A stretch of DNA of 64,000 bases, taken from NCBI RefSeq assembly GCF_008360935.1, contig NZ_SRXO01000021.1:1-64000 (forward strand), written 5' to 3'. A model generated the notes under the pieces. The model was given only the letters and a program-made list of their open reading frames with translations. It was not told the origin of the DNA and searched no databases. This DNA is from Siccirubricoccus phaeus. Its GTDB lineage: Bacteria > Pseudomonadota > Alphaproteobacteria > Acetobacterales > Acetobacteraceae. The position numbers were made by a program, and so were the translations under genes. The first letter of the stretch is position 1. Each line of letters opens with the position of its first letter. Below are positions 16,876-26,790 of the stretch, piece after piece.

Positions 16876-17778
16876 TCAGGCTGCCTTCAGCCAGCGTTGC
16901 TGGAAACCAGGGTCGAAGATGTCGGCCGCCATCACCTGGCAGCGCAGCATCAGCCGGGGCTCGTCCGGCCGATAATCCGGGATGGCGTTGTGCAAAGTGC
17001 CGATATGGTCCCAGATCAGCACGTCGCCCTCGGTCCATTCATGCGCGTAGCGGTATTTCGCCTGGAGCTGGTGGGCGATGAGGTAGTCCAGCAGGAGGGC
17101 GCTTTCCGCCGGGTCGAGGCCGTCGATCCGCTCGGCATAGCCGGGGTTGCAGTAGAGCACGGTCTCCCCGGTGATCGGGTGCGACAGCAGCACAGGGTGG
17201 CGAGCCGGCGGGCGCTTGGCGCGCTGCTCCGGCGTCAGCGCCGCGCGGGCGCTGCCGGGTCGGCGGCGCATGCGTTCCCAGAACACGTTGAAGTCATGCG
17301 TGGCGGTCAGGCCTTCCAGCCGCCGCACCACCTCTTCCGGCAGATCGCGCGCCGCGTCGCGGGTGTTGGCGAAGAGCGTCGCGCCGAGCGGCCTGCCGTC
17401 CCGCCGCGGCACCTGCACGGCGTAGAGCACGTTCACGAAGCCCCGCGTCGCGGTGTAGGACATGTCGGTGTGCCAGTCCTGCCCGGCATCCGCCAGGCCG
17501 ATCGGCTTGCCGTCCCGCACGACATTCGAGAGGATGCCGACTTCCGGCACCTCAGGGTCCCGGAAGCGGTCGGCGATACCGGTCTGGATCGGGCCGAAGC
17601 GCAGGGAGAAGTCGCGCAGGTGGCGCGGCGCGATCCGCTGCGCCGGGATGCGCAGCACGCCATGGCGGCCGAGCGCCTGCAGCAGCGCCGCGAAATCGGC
17701 ATCCTCCAGCGGCTGCGCGAGGTCCAGCCCGTGCACGGTGGCGCCCAGCACCTGCCCGCTTGGCTCGATGACCAGCAT
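16876..17778 (-). CDS. TauD/TfdA-family Fe(II)/2-oxoglutarate dioxygenase
   Basis: This 300-aa non-heme iron oxygenase hydroxylates a substrate using 2-oxoglutarate and O2. The iron ligands are visible as His103-x-Asp105 in WHTDMSY and His263 in GTLHNAIPDYR. The 2-oxoglutarate arginine is probably among Arg275/Arg279. It is the first gene of a minus-strand operon followed by an FAH-family enzyme, a Bug receptor and a CoA-transferase. TauD and TfdA themselves act on taurine and 2,4-D, but the neighbours point instead to a carboxylic acid. It is divergent from the hydantoinase operon across a 115-bp gap. Confidence 0.92.
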   Translation of the reverse strand: MLVIEPSGQVLGATVHGLDLAQPLEDADFAALLQALGRHGVLRIPAQRIAPRHLRDFSLRFGPIQTGIADRFRDPEVPEVGILSNVVRDGKPIGLADAGQDWHTDMSYTATRGFVNVLYAVQVPRRDGRPLGATLFANTRDAARDLPEEVVRRLEGLTATHDFNVFWERMRRRPGSARAALTPEQRAKRPPARHPVLLSHPITGETVLYCNPGYAERIDGLDPAESALLLDYLIAHQLQAKYRYAHEWTEGDVLIWDHIGTLHNAIPDYRPDEPRLMLRCQVMAADIFDPGFQQRWLKAA

Positions 17779-17893
17779 GGATGTCCTCCCTTGCCGGCGC
17801 CGATCCTGGCAGCGCCGCCGGGGAAATCAACCGGCGGCTTGTCCCCCTCGCGGCATGGCTCTAGCGTCTCAAAATAAGAGAGAGGACCCGTGA

Positions 17894-19525
17894 ATGACGG
17901 CGGATGCGGATGGCGGTTTCGACCCGATCACCCTGGAGATCCTCTGGAGCCGGCTGATCTCCATCGCCGACGAAGCGGCAGCGGCGCTGCTGCGCACCGC
18001 CTTCTCCACCATCGTCCGGGAATCGAACGACTTCGCCACGGTGCTGATGGACGCCCATGGCGACAGCATCAGCGAGAATACCGGTGGCATCGCCAGCTTC
18101 TCCTGCATCCTGCCGCGCACCACCAAGCATTTCCTGCAGAAATTCCCGGCCGAGACCTGGCGGCCGGGCGATTGCGTCATCACCAACGACCCCTGGCTGG
18201 CGACCGGGCATCTGCCGGACATCACCGCGGTGACGCCGATCTTCCACAAGGGGAAGCTGGTCGGCTTCGCCGGCTCCATCGCCCATAGCCCGGATGTCGG
18301 CGGCGCGCTCTGGTCCGCCGATTGCCGGGAGATGTTCGAGGAAGGCATCCGCATCCCGCCTGTCCGGCTGCTGCGCGAGGGCGTGCGGAGCGAGCCAGTG
18401 ATGGAGATGTTCCTCGCCAATGTCCGGCTACCGAAGCAGGTGACCGGCGATCTAGAAGCGCAGATTACCGCGAACGAGGTCTGCGCCGCGCGGGTGGCGG
18501 AATTCCTGGAGGATGCAGGGCTGGCGGACCTTTCCGGCCTCGGCCGCGCCCTGCACGGCCGCGCCGATCGCGCCATGCGCCAGGCGATCGCCGCGGTGCC
18601 GGATGGCGTGTACCGCGCCGCCATCGAGGCCGATGGCTTCGACGAGGCGGTGACGCGGATCGCCTGTGCCGTTTCCGTGCGCGGGGACGAGATGCTGATC
18701 GATTTCGACGGCACCAGCCGGCAGATCGATCGCGGCATCAATTGCGTGTGGAACTACACCCACGCCTATTCGGTCTATCCGGTGAAATGCGCGCTGGACC
18801 CCTTCACCCCGCGCAATGAGGGCAGCTATCGGGCCATCCAGGTGGTGGCGCCGGAGGGCAGCATTCTCAACCCGTGCTTCCCGGCGCCGGTCAGCGCGCG
18901 GCAGCTCACCGGCCACCTGCTGGCGGGGGCGATCTACAAGGCGCTGGAAGGCGTGCTGCCGGAGCAGGTCATCGCCGAATGCGGCGGCGCGCCGACCATG
19001 CGGGCGCTGTTCAGCGGCGTGGATCGCAACGGGGACAGGTTCAGCCAGATCCTCTTCGCCTCGGGCGGCATGGGGGCGGCGCCGCACCGGGACGGGCTGC
19101 CCACCACGGCCTTCCCCACCAATGCCGGGGCCGGCTCCATTGAGGCCTTCGAAAGCGTGGCGCCGCTGATCGTTTGGAAGAAGCAGCTCCGCCCGGATAG
19201 TGGCGGCGCCGGGCGGTTCCGCGGCGGGCTGGGGCAGGAGGCGGAGATCGAGGTGCGCTCCCCCGCGCCGCTGCGCCTCTCCCTGCTGAGCGACCGGCGG
19301 GATCATCCGGCCCAGGGCATCTGTGGCGGCGCGTCCGGCGCGCCGGCGGAGATCGTGATGAGCGACGGCACCAGGCCGCATCCGAAATCCCGCACCATGA
19401 TCAACCCGGGCACAAGGCTGGTGATGCGCTATGCCGGGGGCGGCGGCTACGGCCCGCCGACGGAGCGGGATGCGGCGGCACTCGCCGCCGATCTCCGCGA
19501 CGGCTATGTGACGAAGGCGGGCTGA
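17894..19525 (+). CDS. hydantoinase B / oxoprolinase family subunit
   Basis: This 543-aa protein is the HyuB-type beta subunit of ATP-dependent hydantoinases, 5-oxoprolinases and related carboxylases. It begins FDPITLEILWSRLISIADEA, has GDCVITNDPWLATGHLPDIT and HSPDVGG in the metal-binding core, and ends with the glycine-rich RYAGGGGYGPP. The ATG at 17894 has GAGAGAGG upstream at good spacing. It is followed four bases later by the alpha subunit and then by a Bug receptor, so the operon probably imports and opens a cyclic amide or activates a keto compound. The substrate cannot be told from sequence. Confidence 0.92.
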   Translation: MTADADGGFDPITLEILWSRLISIADEAAAALLRTAFSTIVRESNDFATVLMDAHGDSISENTGGIASFSCILPRTTKHFLQKFPAETWRPGDCVITNDPWLATGHLPDITAVTPIFHKGKLVGFAGSIAHSPDVGGALWSADCREMFEEGIRIPPVRLLREGVRSEPVMEMFLANVRLPKQVTGDLEAQITANEVCAARVAEFLEDAGLADLSGLGRALHGRADRAMRQAIAAVPDGVYRAAIEADGFDEAVTRIACAVSVRGDEMLIDFDGTSRQIDRGINCVWNYTHAYSVYPVKCALDPFTPRNEGSYRAIQVVAPEGSILNPCFPAPVSARQLTGHLLAGAIYKALEGVLPEQVIAECGGAPTMRALFSGVDRNGDRFSQILFASGGMGAAPHRDGLPTTAFPTNAGAGSIEAFESVAPLIVWKKQLRPDSGGAGRFRGGLGQEAEIEVRSPAPLRLSLLSDRRDHPAQGICGGASGAPAEIVMSDGTRPHPKSRTMINPGTRLVMRYAGGGGYGPPTERDAAALAADLRDGYVTKAG

Positions 19526-19528
19526 GAG

Positions 19529-21613
19529 ATGGCGACTGCGCGCATTGGTGTCGATGTCGGCGGCACCTTCACCGATTTCGTCCTGCATGATCCCTCGCGT
19601 GATCTGGTGCATACCGGGAAGCTGCTGACCACGCCGGCCGATCCCTCCGAGGCCATTATCGAAGGTACCCAGCGCGTGCTGCGCGAGGCCGGGCTGACGC
19701 CCGCCGAGCTGCACAGCATGGTGCATGGCACGACCCTGGTGACGAACACCGTCATCGAACGCACCGGCGCCAAGGTCGGGCTGCTGACCACGGCGGGGTT
19801 CCGCGATTCCCTCGAGATCGGGCGGGAGATCCGCTACGACCTCTACGACCTGTTCCTCGAGGCGCCGCCCAGTTTGGTGCCGCGCTACCTGCGGCGGGAA
19901 ATCCCCGGGCGGCTGGATGCCGAGGGCAACGAGCTGCTGGCGCTGGACGAGGCCGCGGTGGCGCGCGAGGCGAAGGCGCTGGTGGAGGGCGAGGGCGTCG
20001 AGGCGCTGGCCATCGGCTTCCTGCACAGCTACCGCGACAAGCGGCATGAGGCGCGGGCAGGCGAGATCATCCGCAGCCTCTACCCCGATTTGCCGCTGAC
20101 CCTCTCTGCCGAGGTGGCACCGGAGATCCGCGAATTCGAGCGCACCAGCACCGCCTGCGCCAACGCCTATGTGCAGCCGCGCATGCAGCGCTATCTCGAC
20201 AAGCTGGAGCGCGACCTCGCGCGGATCGGCTTCGAGGGGCGGCTTTACGTCATGCTCTCCGGCGGCGGCATCTGCGCGGTGCGGGAGGCGAAGGCCTTTC
20301 CCATTCGCCTGATCGAAAGCGGCCCGGCGGCCGGCGCCATGGCGGCGGCGTTCCTGTCCAAGCTGGCGGGCCTCGATCGCGTCGTCAGCTACGACATGGG
20401 CGGCACGACCGCAAAAATGTGCCTCGTCGAGGACGGCGCGCCGGACCATAAATTCGACTTTGAAGCCGGCCGGGTGCGGCGCTTCGTCAAGGGCAGCGGG
20501 CTGCCGCTGAAGGTCTCGGTCGTGGACATGATCGAGATCGGCGCCGGCGGCGGCTCCATCGCGCGGGTGGAGCCGGGCAGCGGGCTGATGAAGGTCGGCC
20601 CGCGCAGCGCCGGCGCGGTGCCGGGCCCGGTCTGCTACGGCCGCGGCGGCACGGAACCCTGCGTCACCGATGCCGACCTGATGCTCGGGCGGCTCGATCC
20701 CGCCTACTTCCTCGGCGGCGAGATGGCGCTGGATCCGGACCGGGTGCGGCGCGCTTTCGCCGAGGGCGTGGCAGCGAAGCTGAACGTCTCGGCGGATACG
20801 GCGGCGCTCGGCGTGCAGCGCATCGTCGATGAGACCATGGCGGCGGCGACGCGCATGCATCTGGCGGAGAAGGGGCGCGACCCGCGCGACTATGCGCTGA
20901 TCGCCTTCGGCGGCGCGGGGCCGGTGCATGCGTGGAACCTGGCGCGGCTGCTGAAGATCAACCGGGTGGTGGTGCCGCTCGGCGCCGGCGTCGCCTCGGC
21001 GCTCGGCTTCCTGGTGGCGCCGCCGGCGACCGACATGGTGCGCAGCCTGGTCGGAAGGCTGGAACGGCTGGACTGGGCGCGGGTGAATGCGCTGTTCGCC
21101 GAAATGGCCGAGGAAGGCCGCACCCTGCTGGAGGAGTCCGGCGCCGATCCGGCCACCATCGTGCTGACCCCCACCGCCGATATGCGCCATGTCGGCCAGG
21201 GGTTTGAAATCCCCGTGCCGCTGCCCGGCCTCGCTCTCGGCGAGGCGGACGTCCCGGCGATCCGCGAGGCCTTCTTCGCCGCCTACCGGCTGCGCTTCGG
21301 CCGGGTGGTGGAGGATCAGCCGATCGAGGCGCTGTCCTGGCGCCTGGCCTGTGCCGCGCCGGGGCAGGATATCCGCATCGGCCGCGGCAGGGCGGAGGCG
21401 GGCGGCGCGCCCACGCCGCGCGCCACAAGGCCGGTGGTGTTCGAAGGCCATGGCCCCCTGCCCGCCCCGGTGTATGACCGCTATGCGCTGCGGCCGGGCA
21501 TGGAATTCATCGGCCCGGCGCTGGTAGAGGAACGGGAATCCACCTGCGTCATCGGCCCTGCCACCAGGGTCGCGGTGGACAAGCATCTCAACCTGGTGCT
21601 GGAGTTGGCCTGA
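19529..21613 (+). CDS. hydantoinase A / oxoprolinase family ATP-binding subunit
   Basis: The 694-aa HyuA-type alpha subunit carries an actin/ASKHA-like ATP fold. It opens ARIGVDVGGTFTDFVLHD, has MVHGTTLVTNTVIERTGAKVGLLTT, the second phosphate loop SYDMGGTTAKM, and a C-terminal domain with FEIPVPLP. It partners the HyuB-type protein encoded three bases upstream. Together such pairs use ATP to hydrolyse lactams (N-methylhydantoin, 5-oxoproline) or to carboxylate ketones. Acetone- or acetophenone-carboxylase-like roles are possible alternatives, but those systems usually have a third subunit, not seen here. Confidence 0.92.
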   Translation: MATARIGVDVGGTFTDFVLHDPSRDLVHTGKLLTTPADPSEAIIEGTQRVLREAGLTPAELHSMVHGTTLVTNTVIERTGAKVGLLTTAGFRDSLEIGREIRYDLYDLFLEAPPSLVPRYLRREIPGRLDAEGNELLALDEAAVAREAKALVEGEGVEALAIGFLHSYRDKRHEARAGEIIRSLYPDLPLTLSAEVAPEIREFERTSTACANAYVQPRMQRYLDKLERDLARIGFEGRLYVMLSGGGICAVREAKAFPIRLIESGPAAGAMAAAFLSKLAGLDRVVSYDMGGTTAKMCLVEDGAPDHKFDFEAGRVRRFVKGSGLPLKVSVVDMIEIGAGGGSIARVEPGSGLMKVGPRSAGAVPGPVCYGRGGTEPCVTDADLMLGRLDPAYFLGGEMALDPDRVRRAFAEGVAAKLNVSADTAALGVQRIVDETMAAATRMHLAEKGRDPRDYALIAFGGAGPVHAWNLARLLKINRVVVPLGAGVASALGFLVAPPATDMVRSLVGRLERLDWARVNALFAEMAEEGRTLLEESGADPATIVLTPTADMRHVGQGFEIPVPLPGLALGEADVPAIREAFFAAYRLRFGRVVEDQPIEALSWRLACAAPGQDIRIGRGRAEAGGAPTPRATRPVVFEGHGPLPAPVYDRYALRPGMEFIGPALVEERESTCVIGPATRVAVDKHLNLVLELA

Positions 21614-21706
21614 CGCCGCACGGCCAACATCCGGTTCGATCGCGTGATTCACGCTTCGCGGTGCACGCGCCGCGAGCGATCGCGCTCCAGCCTCCCGAGG
21701 GTGCCG

Positions 21707-22672
21707 ATGATGCTTGCCCGCCGTGCGCTGCTCGCCCTGCCCTTCCTGCCCGCCATCGCGCGGGCGCAGCCCTCCTACCCGGACCATGCGGTGACCATCG
21801 TCAACCCCTGGCCCGCGGGCGGCTCCTCGGACAGCGTGACGCGCATCCTGGCGCAGCGGCTTTCGGTGGAGCTTGGCCAGCCGGTGGTGGTGGAGAACCG
21901 GCCGGGGGCGACGGGCACGCTGGGGCAGGCCTATGTCGCCAGGGCGCGGCCGGATGGCTACACGCTGCTGCTCGGCACCAACAGCACCTATGGCATCGCG
22001 CCGCATCTGGTGCCGAACATCCCCTATGACAGCGAGCGCGCTTTCACCGGCATCTCACTGATCGCGAAGAGTCCGCAGATCCTTTGCGTGCATCCCTCGG
22101 TGCCGGCGCGGAACCTGGCGGAGCTGCTGGCGCTGGCCAGGGCGCAGCCGGACAAGCTCAGCTTCGCCACCTCCGGCGTCGGCGGCACCAGCCATATGGC
22201 GACGGAGATGCTGCTGGCGATGGGCGGCATTTCCATGCTGCACGTCCCCTATCGCGGTGGCGGGCCGGCGGCGCAGGCGCTGCTGGCCGGGGAGGTGCAG
22301 GTGACCTTCGTCGATGCCATCACCGCCCTGCCCTTCATCGCGGCCGGGCAGGTGCGGGCGCTTGGGGTTTCCACGAAACAGCGCACCCCGCTGGCGCCGG
22401 ATGTGCCGACGCTGGCGGAGAGCGGGTTGCCGGAATTCGAATCCTCGACGGATTTCGCCTTCATGGCGGTAGCCGGGACGCCGGATGCCGTGGTGCGGCG
22501 GCTCTACGCCGCCACGACGGCGGCGCTCGCCAATGCCGAGCTGCGCAGCAAGCTGGAGGCGGCTGGGTTGCTGGTGCTGGGCGAGCCGCCCGAGGCGTTC
22601 GAGGCTTATGCTCGGGCCGAGGCAGCGAAGTGGGGCCGCATCATCCGCGAAAGGAACATCCGCGCCCCCTGA
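21707..22672 (+). CDS. Bug-family (TctC-like) periplasmic solute receptor
   Basis: The third Bug receptor of the window (321 aa) has a short signal peptide (about 1-19, ending AIARA) then YPDHAVTIVNPWPAGGSSDS, ENRPGATGTLG and LHVPYRGGGPAAQAL. The upstream open frame was rejected as start because the ATG-ATG at 21707/21710 has a GAGG ribosome site and a proper signal sequence. It lies 93 bp after the hydantoinase alpha gene and probably delivers that operon's substrate. A two-hairpin element ends the transcript. Confidence 0.92.
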   Translation: MMLARRALLALPFLPAIARAQPSYPDHAVTIVNPWPAGGSSDSVTRILAQRLSVELGQPVVVENRPGATGTLGQAYVARARPDGYTLLLGTNSTYGIAPHLVPNIPYDSERAFTGISLIAKSPQILCVHPSVPARNLAELLALARAQPDKLSFATSGVGGTSHMATEMLLAMGGISMLHVPYRGGGPAAQALLAGEVQVTFVDAITALPFIAAGQVRALGVSTKQRTPLAPDVPTLAESGLPEFESSTDFAFMAVAGTPDAVVRRLYAATTAALANAELRSKLEAAGLLVLGEPPEAFEAYARAEAAKWGRIIRERNIRAP

Positions 22673-22684
22673 AACTCATGGTTT

Positions 22685-22739
22685 CCAAAGGCCCTTCGGC
22701 CTTTGGCGGGTGGAGCTTGAGGGAGGGCAGAGCCCTCCC

Positions 22740-22743
<4 letters not shown>
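22685..22743. terminator. two-hairpin 3'-end element between Bug and glnQ-like genes
   Basis: Two perfect stem-loops follow each other: CCAAAGGCC/GGCCTTTGG (22685-22706, loop CTTC) and TTGAGGGAGGGC/GCCCTCCCTCAA (22717-22743, loop AGA). They lie between convergent genes. The outer arm of the second hairpin contains the TGA stop of the ABC ATPase gene (22740-22742). The same arrangement ends comF at 27756-27839, so it is a repeated element and not a chance terminator. Confidence 0.7.
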
Positions 22744-23547
<804 letters not shown>

Positions 23548-23570
<23 letters not shown>

Positions 23571-24198
23571 ATTCCGATAGCCGGGAGAGGATCGAGATCA
23601 GCACCAGATAGAACACCGCCAGCACCATGTAGATCTCGAAGGGGGTGAAGCGCTCCGCGATGATCACCTGGCCGGAGCGTGTCAGCTCGGTGATGGAGAT
23701 GACCGAGAGAAGCGAGGAGCCCTTCACCAGCGTGATCAGCTCATTCGTCAAGGGCGGCGTCATGCGCCGCAGGGATTGCGGCAGCAGGATATGCAGCAGG
23801 GATTGGCGATGGGTCATGCCGATCGCCATCGCCGCCTCGGTCTGCCCCGCATCGATGGATTCGACCGAGGCGCGGACAATCTCCGCGATGAAGGCGCCGG
23901 CGTTGAAGGACAGCGCGATGACGCCGCACCAGAAGGCGGAGATGTAGATGCCCACCTGCGGCAGGGCGAAGTAGATGAGGAAGACCTGCACCAGCGCCGG
24001 CGTGCCGCGCACGAAATACACATAGGCCCGCACCAGCCATTGCACCGGCCGGACGCCGGAAAGGCTGAGCAGCCCGCACACCACGCCGACCAGGGTGCCG
24101 AAGAGGATGGAGAGGAGGCAGATCTCCAAGGTCACCCAGGTGCCCATGAGCATGTAGGGGATGGCGTACCACACCGTCCCCCAGTCGAATTCATTCAT
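23548..24198 (-). CDS. polar amino acid ABC transporter, permease
   Basis: The 216-aa inner-membrane permease of the HisM/GlnP family has about five hydrophobic helices and the cytoplasmic EAA loop around EAAMAIGMTHRQSLLHILLPQ that contacts the ATPase. YVYFVRGTPALVQVFLIYF is typical of amino acid importers. The start at 24198 (MNEFDWGTV) was preferred to an upstream in-frame ATG because the family begins here and because it lies ten bases after the binding-protein gene. Only one permease is encoded, so it probably works as a homodimer. Confidence 0.95.
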
Positions 24199-24208
24199 GC
24201 CGCGGCGC

Positions 24209-25036
24209 TCAGGGCAGTTCCGCCGGCACTTCGTTCGGGGTTTCCATCGTCTCCCCGAACCATTTGGTCTGCAGCGCGGCGAGGGAGCCATCCGCCTTCA
24301 TCTCGCCCAGCACCTCGGTGATGTAGGCTGCGAGTTGCGGATCCTCCTTGCGGATCGCGGCGCCGACATAGACGCGGATGTTCTGCAGGCCCTCGACAAT
24401 GGCGTAGCGGCCGGGCGTGTTGCGGATCAGCAGCTTGGCGACGGCGCGGGAGACGGCGACCGCGTCGATGCGGCGGTTGTTGAGGTCGAGATAGGCCTCG
24501 GGGAAATGCTCATAGAGCTTGTAGTCGCGGAAGCCCGGCTTGCCGGCCGCCTTCAGCCGCGCCTCGAAGGCCTTGGCCACGGGATCGTTGGCGCTGCCGA
24601 GCTGGGTGCCGACAATCTTGCCGGAGAGATCCTCGGCGACGCGCAGCGTGTTGTCATTCGCGCGCTTCAGGATGACGGTGCCGGATTCGGAATAGGGCAT
24701 GGAGAAGAGGACGCGCTGGGCCCTTTCCCGGTTGATGACCATGCCGGAGATGATGCAGTCGAATTTCCGCGCATAGAGGGCGGGGATGATGCCGTTCCAG
24801 GCGGTGTCGATCAGCGTCAGCTTCACGCCGAGCTTCCTGGCGATGCGCTCGGCGATCTCCACGTCATAGCCGACGATCTTGCCGTCCTGGAAATACTCAT
24901 AGGGCTGGTAGGCGGCTTCCATGCCGACGATCAGCTCGCCGCGGCTGCGGATGTCGTCCAGCGCCTCGGCCTGGGCCAGGCGGGGGGCGAGGAGCGCCGC
25001 GCCGGCGCCAAGCAGCAGGGACCTACGCGACGTCAT
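24209..25036 (-). CDS. polar amino acid ABC transporter, periplasmic binding protein
   Basis: This 275-aa SBP_bac_3 family receptor has a signal peptide (about 1-23, with an SRRS start, cleaved near AQA) and the domain start IRSRGELIVGMEAAYQPYEY. It continues with VGYDVEIAERIARKLG, typical of amino-acid binding proteins, and GMVINRERAQRVLFSMPYSES. The particular amino acid cannot be named. It is the first gene of the importer operon and is divergent from an FMN monooxygenase gene across a 265-bp gap. Confidence 0.95.
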   Translation of the reverse strand: MTSRRSLLLGAGAALLAPRLAQAEALDDIRSRGELIVGMEAAYQPYEYFQDGKIVGYDVEIAERIARKLGVKLTLIDTAWNGIIPALYARKFDCIISGMVINRERAQRVLFSMPYSESGTVILKRANDNTLRVAEDLSGKIVGTQLGSANDPVAKAFEARLKAAGKPGFRDYKLYEHFPEAYLDLNNRRIDAVAVSRAVAKLLIRNTPGRYAIVEGLQNIRVYVGAAIRKEDPQLAAYITEVLGEMKADGSLAALQTKWFGETMETPNEVPAELP

Positions 25037-25191
25037 GCCTCTGTCTCTCCGGCAGGGGTGGCGGCGGGATGGTGCCGAGGAGGCGGGGCGGATTCCAACG
25101 ACTGAATTGCCCTCATGACGGGCGTTTCCGATCCAGCATCGGCAATCCGCTCACCGTATCGGCAAACAGCTTGTCGAAACTGGCATTTCTT

Positions 25192-25223
25192 GGGCAGGTT
25201 CGGCGCCGCGCGGCGCCCTGCCC
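25192..25223. promoter_or_regulatory. stem-loop in the leader of the monooxygenase gene
   Basis: GGGCAG and CTGCCC form outer arms, and GGCGCC/GGCGCC form the inner palindrome around GCGC. The structure lies 79 bp upstream of the monooxygenase start in the 265-bp divergent gap. The rest of the gap shows no gene. A leader-RNA role or an operator are both possible, and neither is supported beyond the symmetry. Confidence 0.3.
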
Positions 25224-25301
25224 CTCCCCGCTCCTTGGCCCGGCACTTGCACGCCGCCAGCCCGCCGCGCCGCCCCAGGCCCAGGGATCGAGGAGTCCAG
25301 C

Positions 25302-26600
25302 ATGCCGAAACGCTTCCATCTCGGCTGGTTCACCAATTTCACCCCCGGCGACTGGACCAGCGCCGTCTCCACCGGCACGGGCGGCTGGGATGGCCGCTTC
25401 CATGTGGACATGGCCCAGGCGATGGAGCGCGCCTGCTTCGACTACATCATGCTGGAAGACACGCTGATGGTCTCCGAGGCCTATCGCGGCACCTCCGAGG
25501 CGGCGCTGAAGCACGCCCTGCAGGTGCCGAAGCTGGACCCCATGCCGCTCGCCGCCATGATCGGCGCGGCGACGCGGCATCTCGGCGTGGTCGGCACCAT
25601 GTCCACCATGGCCTACCCGCCCTACATGCTGGCGCGGCTGGCGGTGACGCTGGACAACATGACCGGCGGCCGCTTCGGCTGGAACATCGTCACCAGCGGC
25701 GAGGATGCGGCGGCGCAGAATTTCGGCATGCATGAGCTGCCGCCGCGCGAGCAGCGCTACGAAATGGCCGACGAATATGTGGAGGTGGTGAAGCAGCTCT
25801 TCGGGAGCTGGCAGCCCGGCGCGGTGGTGATGGACCGGGAGACCGGCACCTATGCCGATTTCACCAAGGTCAGGCCGATCAATTTCGAGGGCAAGTATTT
25901 CCGCGTGCGCGGGCCGCTGAACACGGTGCCGGCGCCGCAAGGACGCCCCGCCTTCGTGCAGGCCGGCGGCTCGCCGCGCGGCCGCCGCTTCGCCGCGACG
26001 CATGCGGATTCCATCATCGCCACCGCCAATGGCGCCAAGGCGATGAAGCAGTACCGCGAGGACGTCCGCGCCCATGCCGCCGCCGTCGGCCGCAACCCGG
26101 ACGACGTCAAACTGCTCTATCTGGTCTATCCGACCCTGGGCGAGACCGACGAGGAGGCACGGGAACGGCACCGGCGCACCATCTCCCATCCCAATTTCAT
26201 CGAGGCCTCGCTGGCCGCGATCGGTTCCATCACCGATATCGACTTCTCGGTCTATGACCTCGACAAGCCGCTGCCGCATCTGACGACGAATGGCGAGCAG
26301 GGCTCGCTGGACCGCTTCGCGCAATGGGGCAGCGGCAAGACGCTGCGCCAGCTCGCGGGCGAGCGGTTCGAGGGCGGGATCGACCTGATCGGCTCGCCGG
26401 AGACGGTGGCGGACAAGATGGCGGCGCTGATGGAGGAGATCGGCGGCGACGGCTTCCTCATCAGCTCGCCCTTTCAGCGCGCCAGCCGGCGCTTCGTCGC
26501 CGAGGTGTGCGAGGGGCTGGTGCCGGCGCTGCAGCGACGCGGCCTGGTGCGCACCGAATACACCGGGAAGACCCTGCGGGAGACGCTGCTGGAATTCTAG
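25302..26600 (+). CDS. NtaA/SnaA/DszA-family FMN-dependent monooxygenase
   Basis: The 432-aa protein is a bacterial-luciferase-like oxygenase of the NtaA/SnaA/DszA subgroup, which uses FMNH2 from a separate reductase. It starts MPKRFHLGWFTNFTPGDW and has the subgroup motifs MTGGRFGWNIVTSGEDAAAQNFG and FVQAGGSPRGRRFAATHAD. Members break down nitrilotriacetate, dibenzothiophene sulfone, dimethyl sulfide or related small N/S compounds. No flavin reductase gene is adjacent. Divergence from an amino acid importer suggests an amino- or thio-compound as substrate; this is inference. A GC-rich repeat element starts immediately after its TAG. Confidence 0.93.
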   Translation: MPKRFHLGWFTNFTPGDWTSAVSTGTGGWDGRFHVDMAQAMERACFDYIMLEDTLMVSEAYRGTSEAALKHALQVPKLDPMPLAAMIGAATRHLGVVGTMSTMAYPPYMLARLAVTLDNMTGGRFGWNIVTSGEDAAAQNFGMHELPPREQRYEMADEYVEVVKQLFGSWQPGAVVMDRETGTYADFTKVRPINFEGKYFRVRGPLNTVPAPQGRPAFVQAGGSPRGRRFAATHADSIIATANGAKAMKQYREDVRAHAAAVGRNPDDVKLLYLVYPTLGETDEEARERHRRTISHPNFIEASLAAIGSITDIDFSVYDLDKPLPHLTTNGEQGSLDRFAQWGSGKTLRQLAGERFEGGIDLIGSPETVADKMAALMEEIGGDGFLISSPFQRASRRFVAEVCEGLVPALQRRGLVRTEYTGKTLRETLLEF

Positions 26601-26750
26601 TTCCCCACGACGTCGCTTCGCGCCGTCGCGGGGGCCCCGGGGTTCGCCCCAGGCGGGCGCTGCGCGCCACCATGGGGCCCATTAAGGGGGTCGGCGGCTT
26701 AGGACTCGCACAGCCTGCCGCGGCGAAGCCGCGGCAGGGCAACGGGCGGC
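26601..26750 (+). repeat. post-stop GC-rich dispersed element, copy 1
   Basis: The element begins at the base after the monooxygenase stop codon (TTCCCCACGACGTCGC...) and includes GGGGCCCCGGGG, an ATGGGGCCC segment and a hairpin with 11-base arms CCTGCCGCGGC/GCCGCGGCAGG around GAA (26714-26738). Inverted copies lie at 30381-30530 and 61341-61438, each also starting right after a stop codon. It holds no recognisable gene. Confidence 0.75.
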
Positions 26751-26790
26751 GCGGGCGGTGACGCTGCGCCGTTAAACCGGAGTGTTCGAC

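Noticed and set aside
18452-22006. 1184-aa minus-strand open frame across the hydantoinase genes
   Set aside because: His/Arg/Gln-rich, no motif; mirror of HyuB/HyuA coding on the plus strand.
25180-25200. Possible sigma-54 promoter (TGGCATTTCTTGG) for the monooxygenase
   Set aside because: The spacing between TGGCA and TTG is too short for the -24/-12 consensus.
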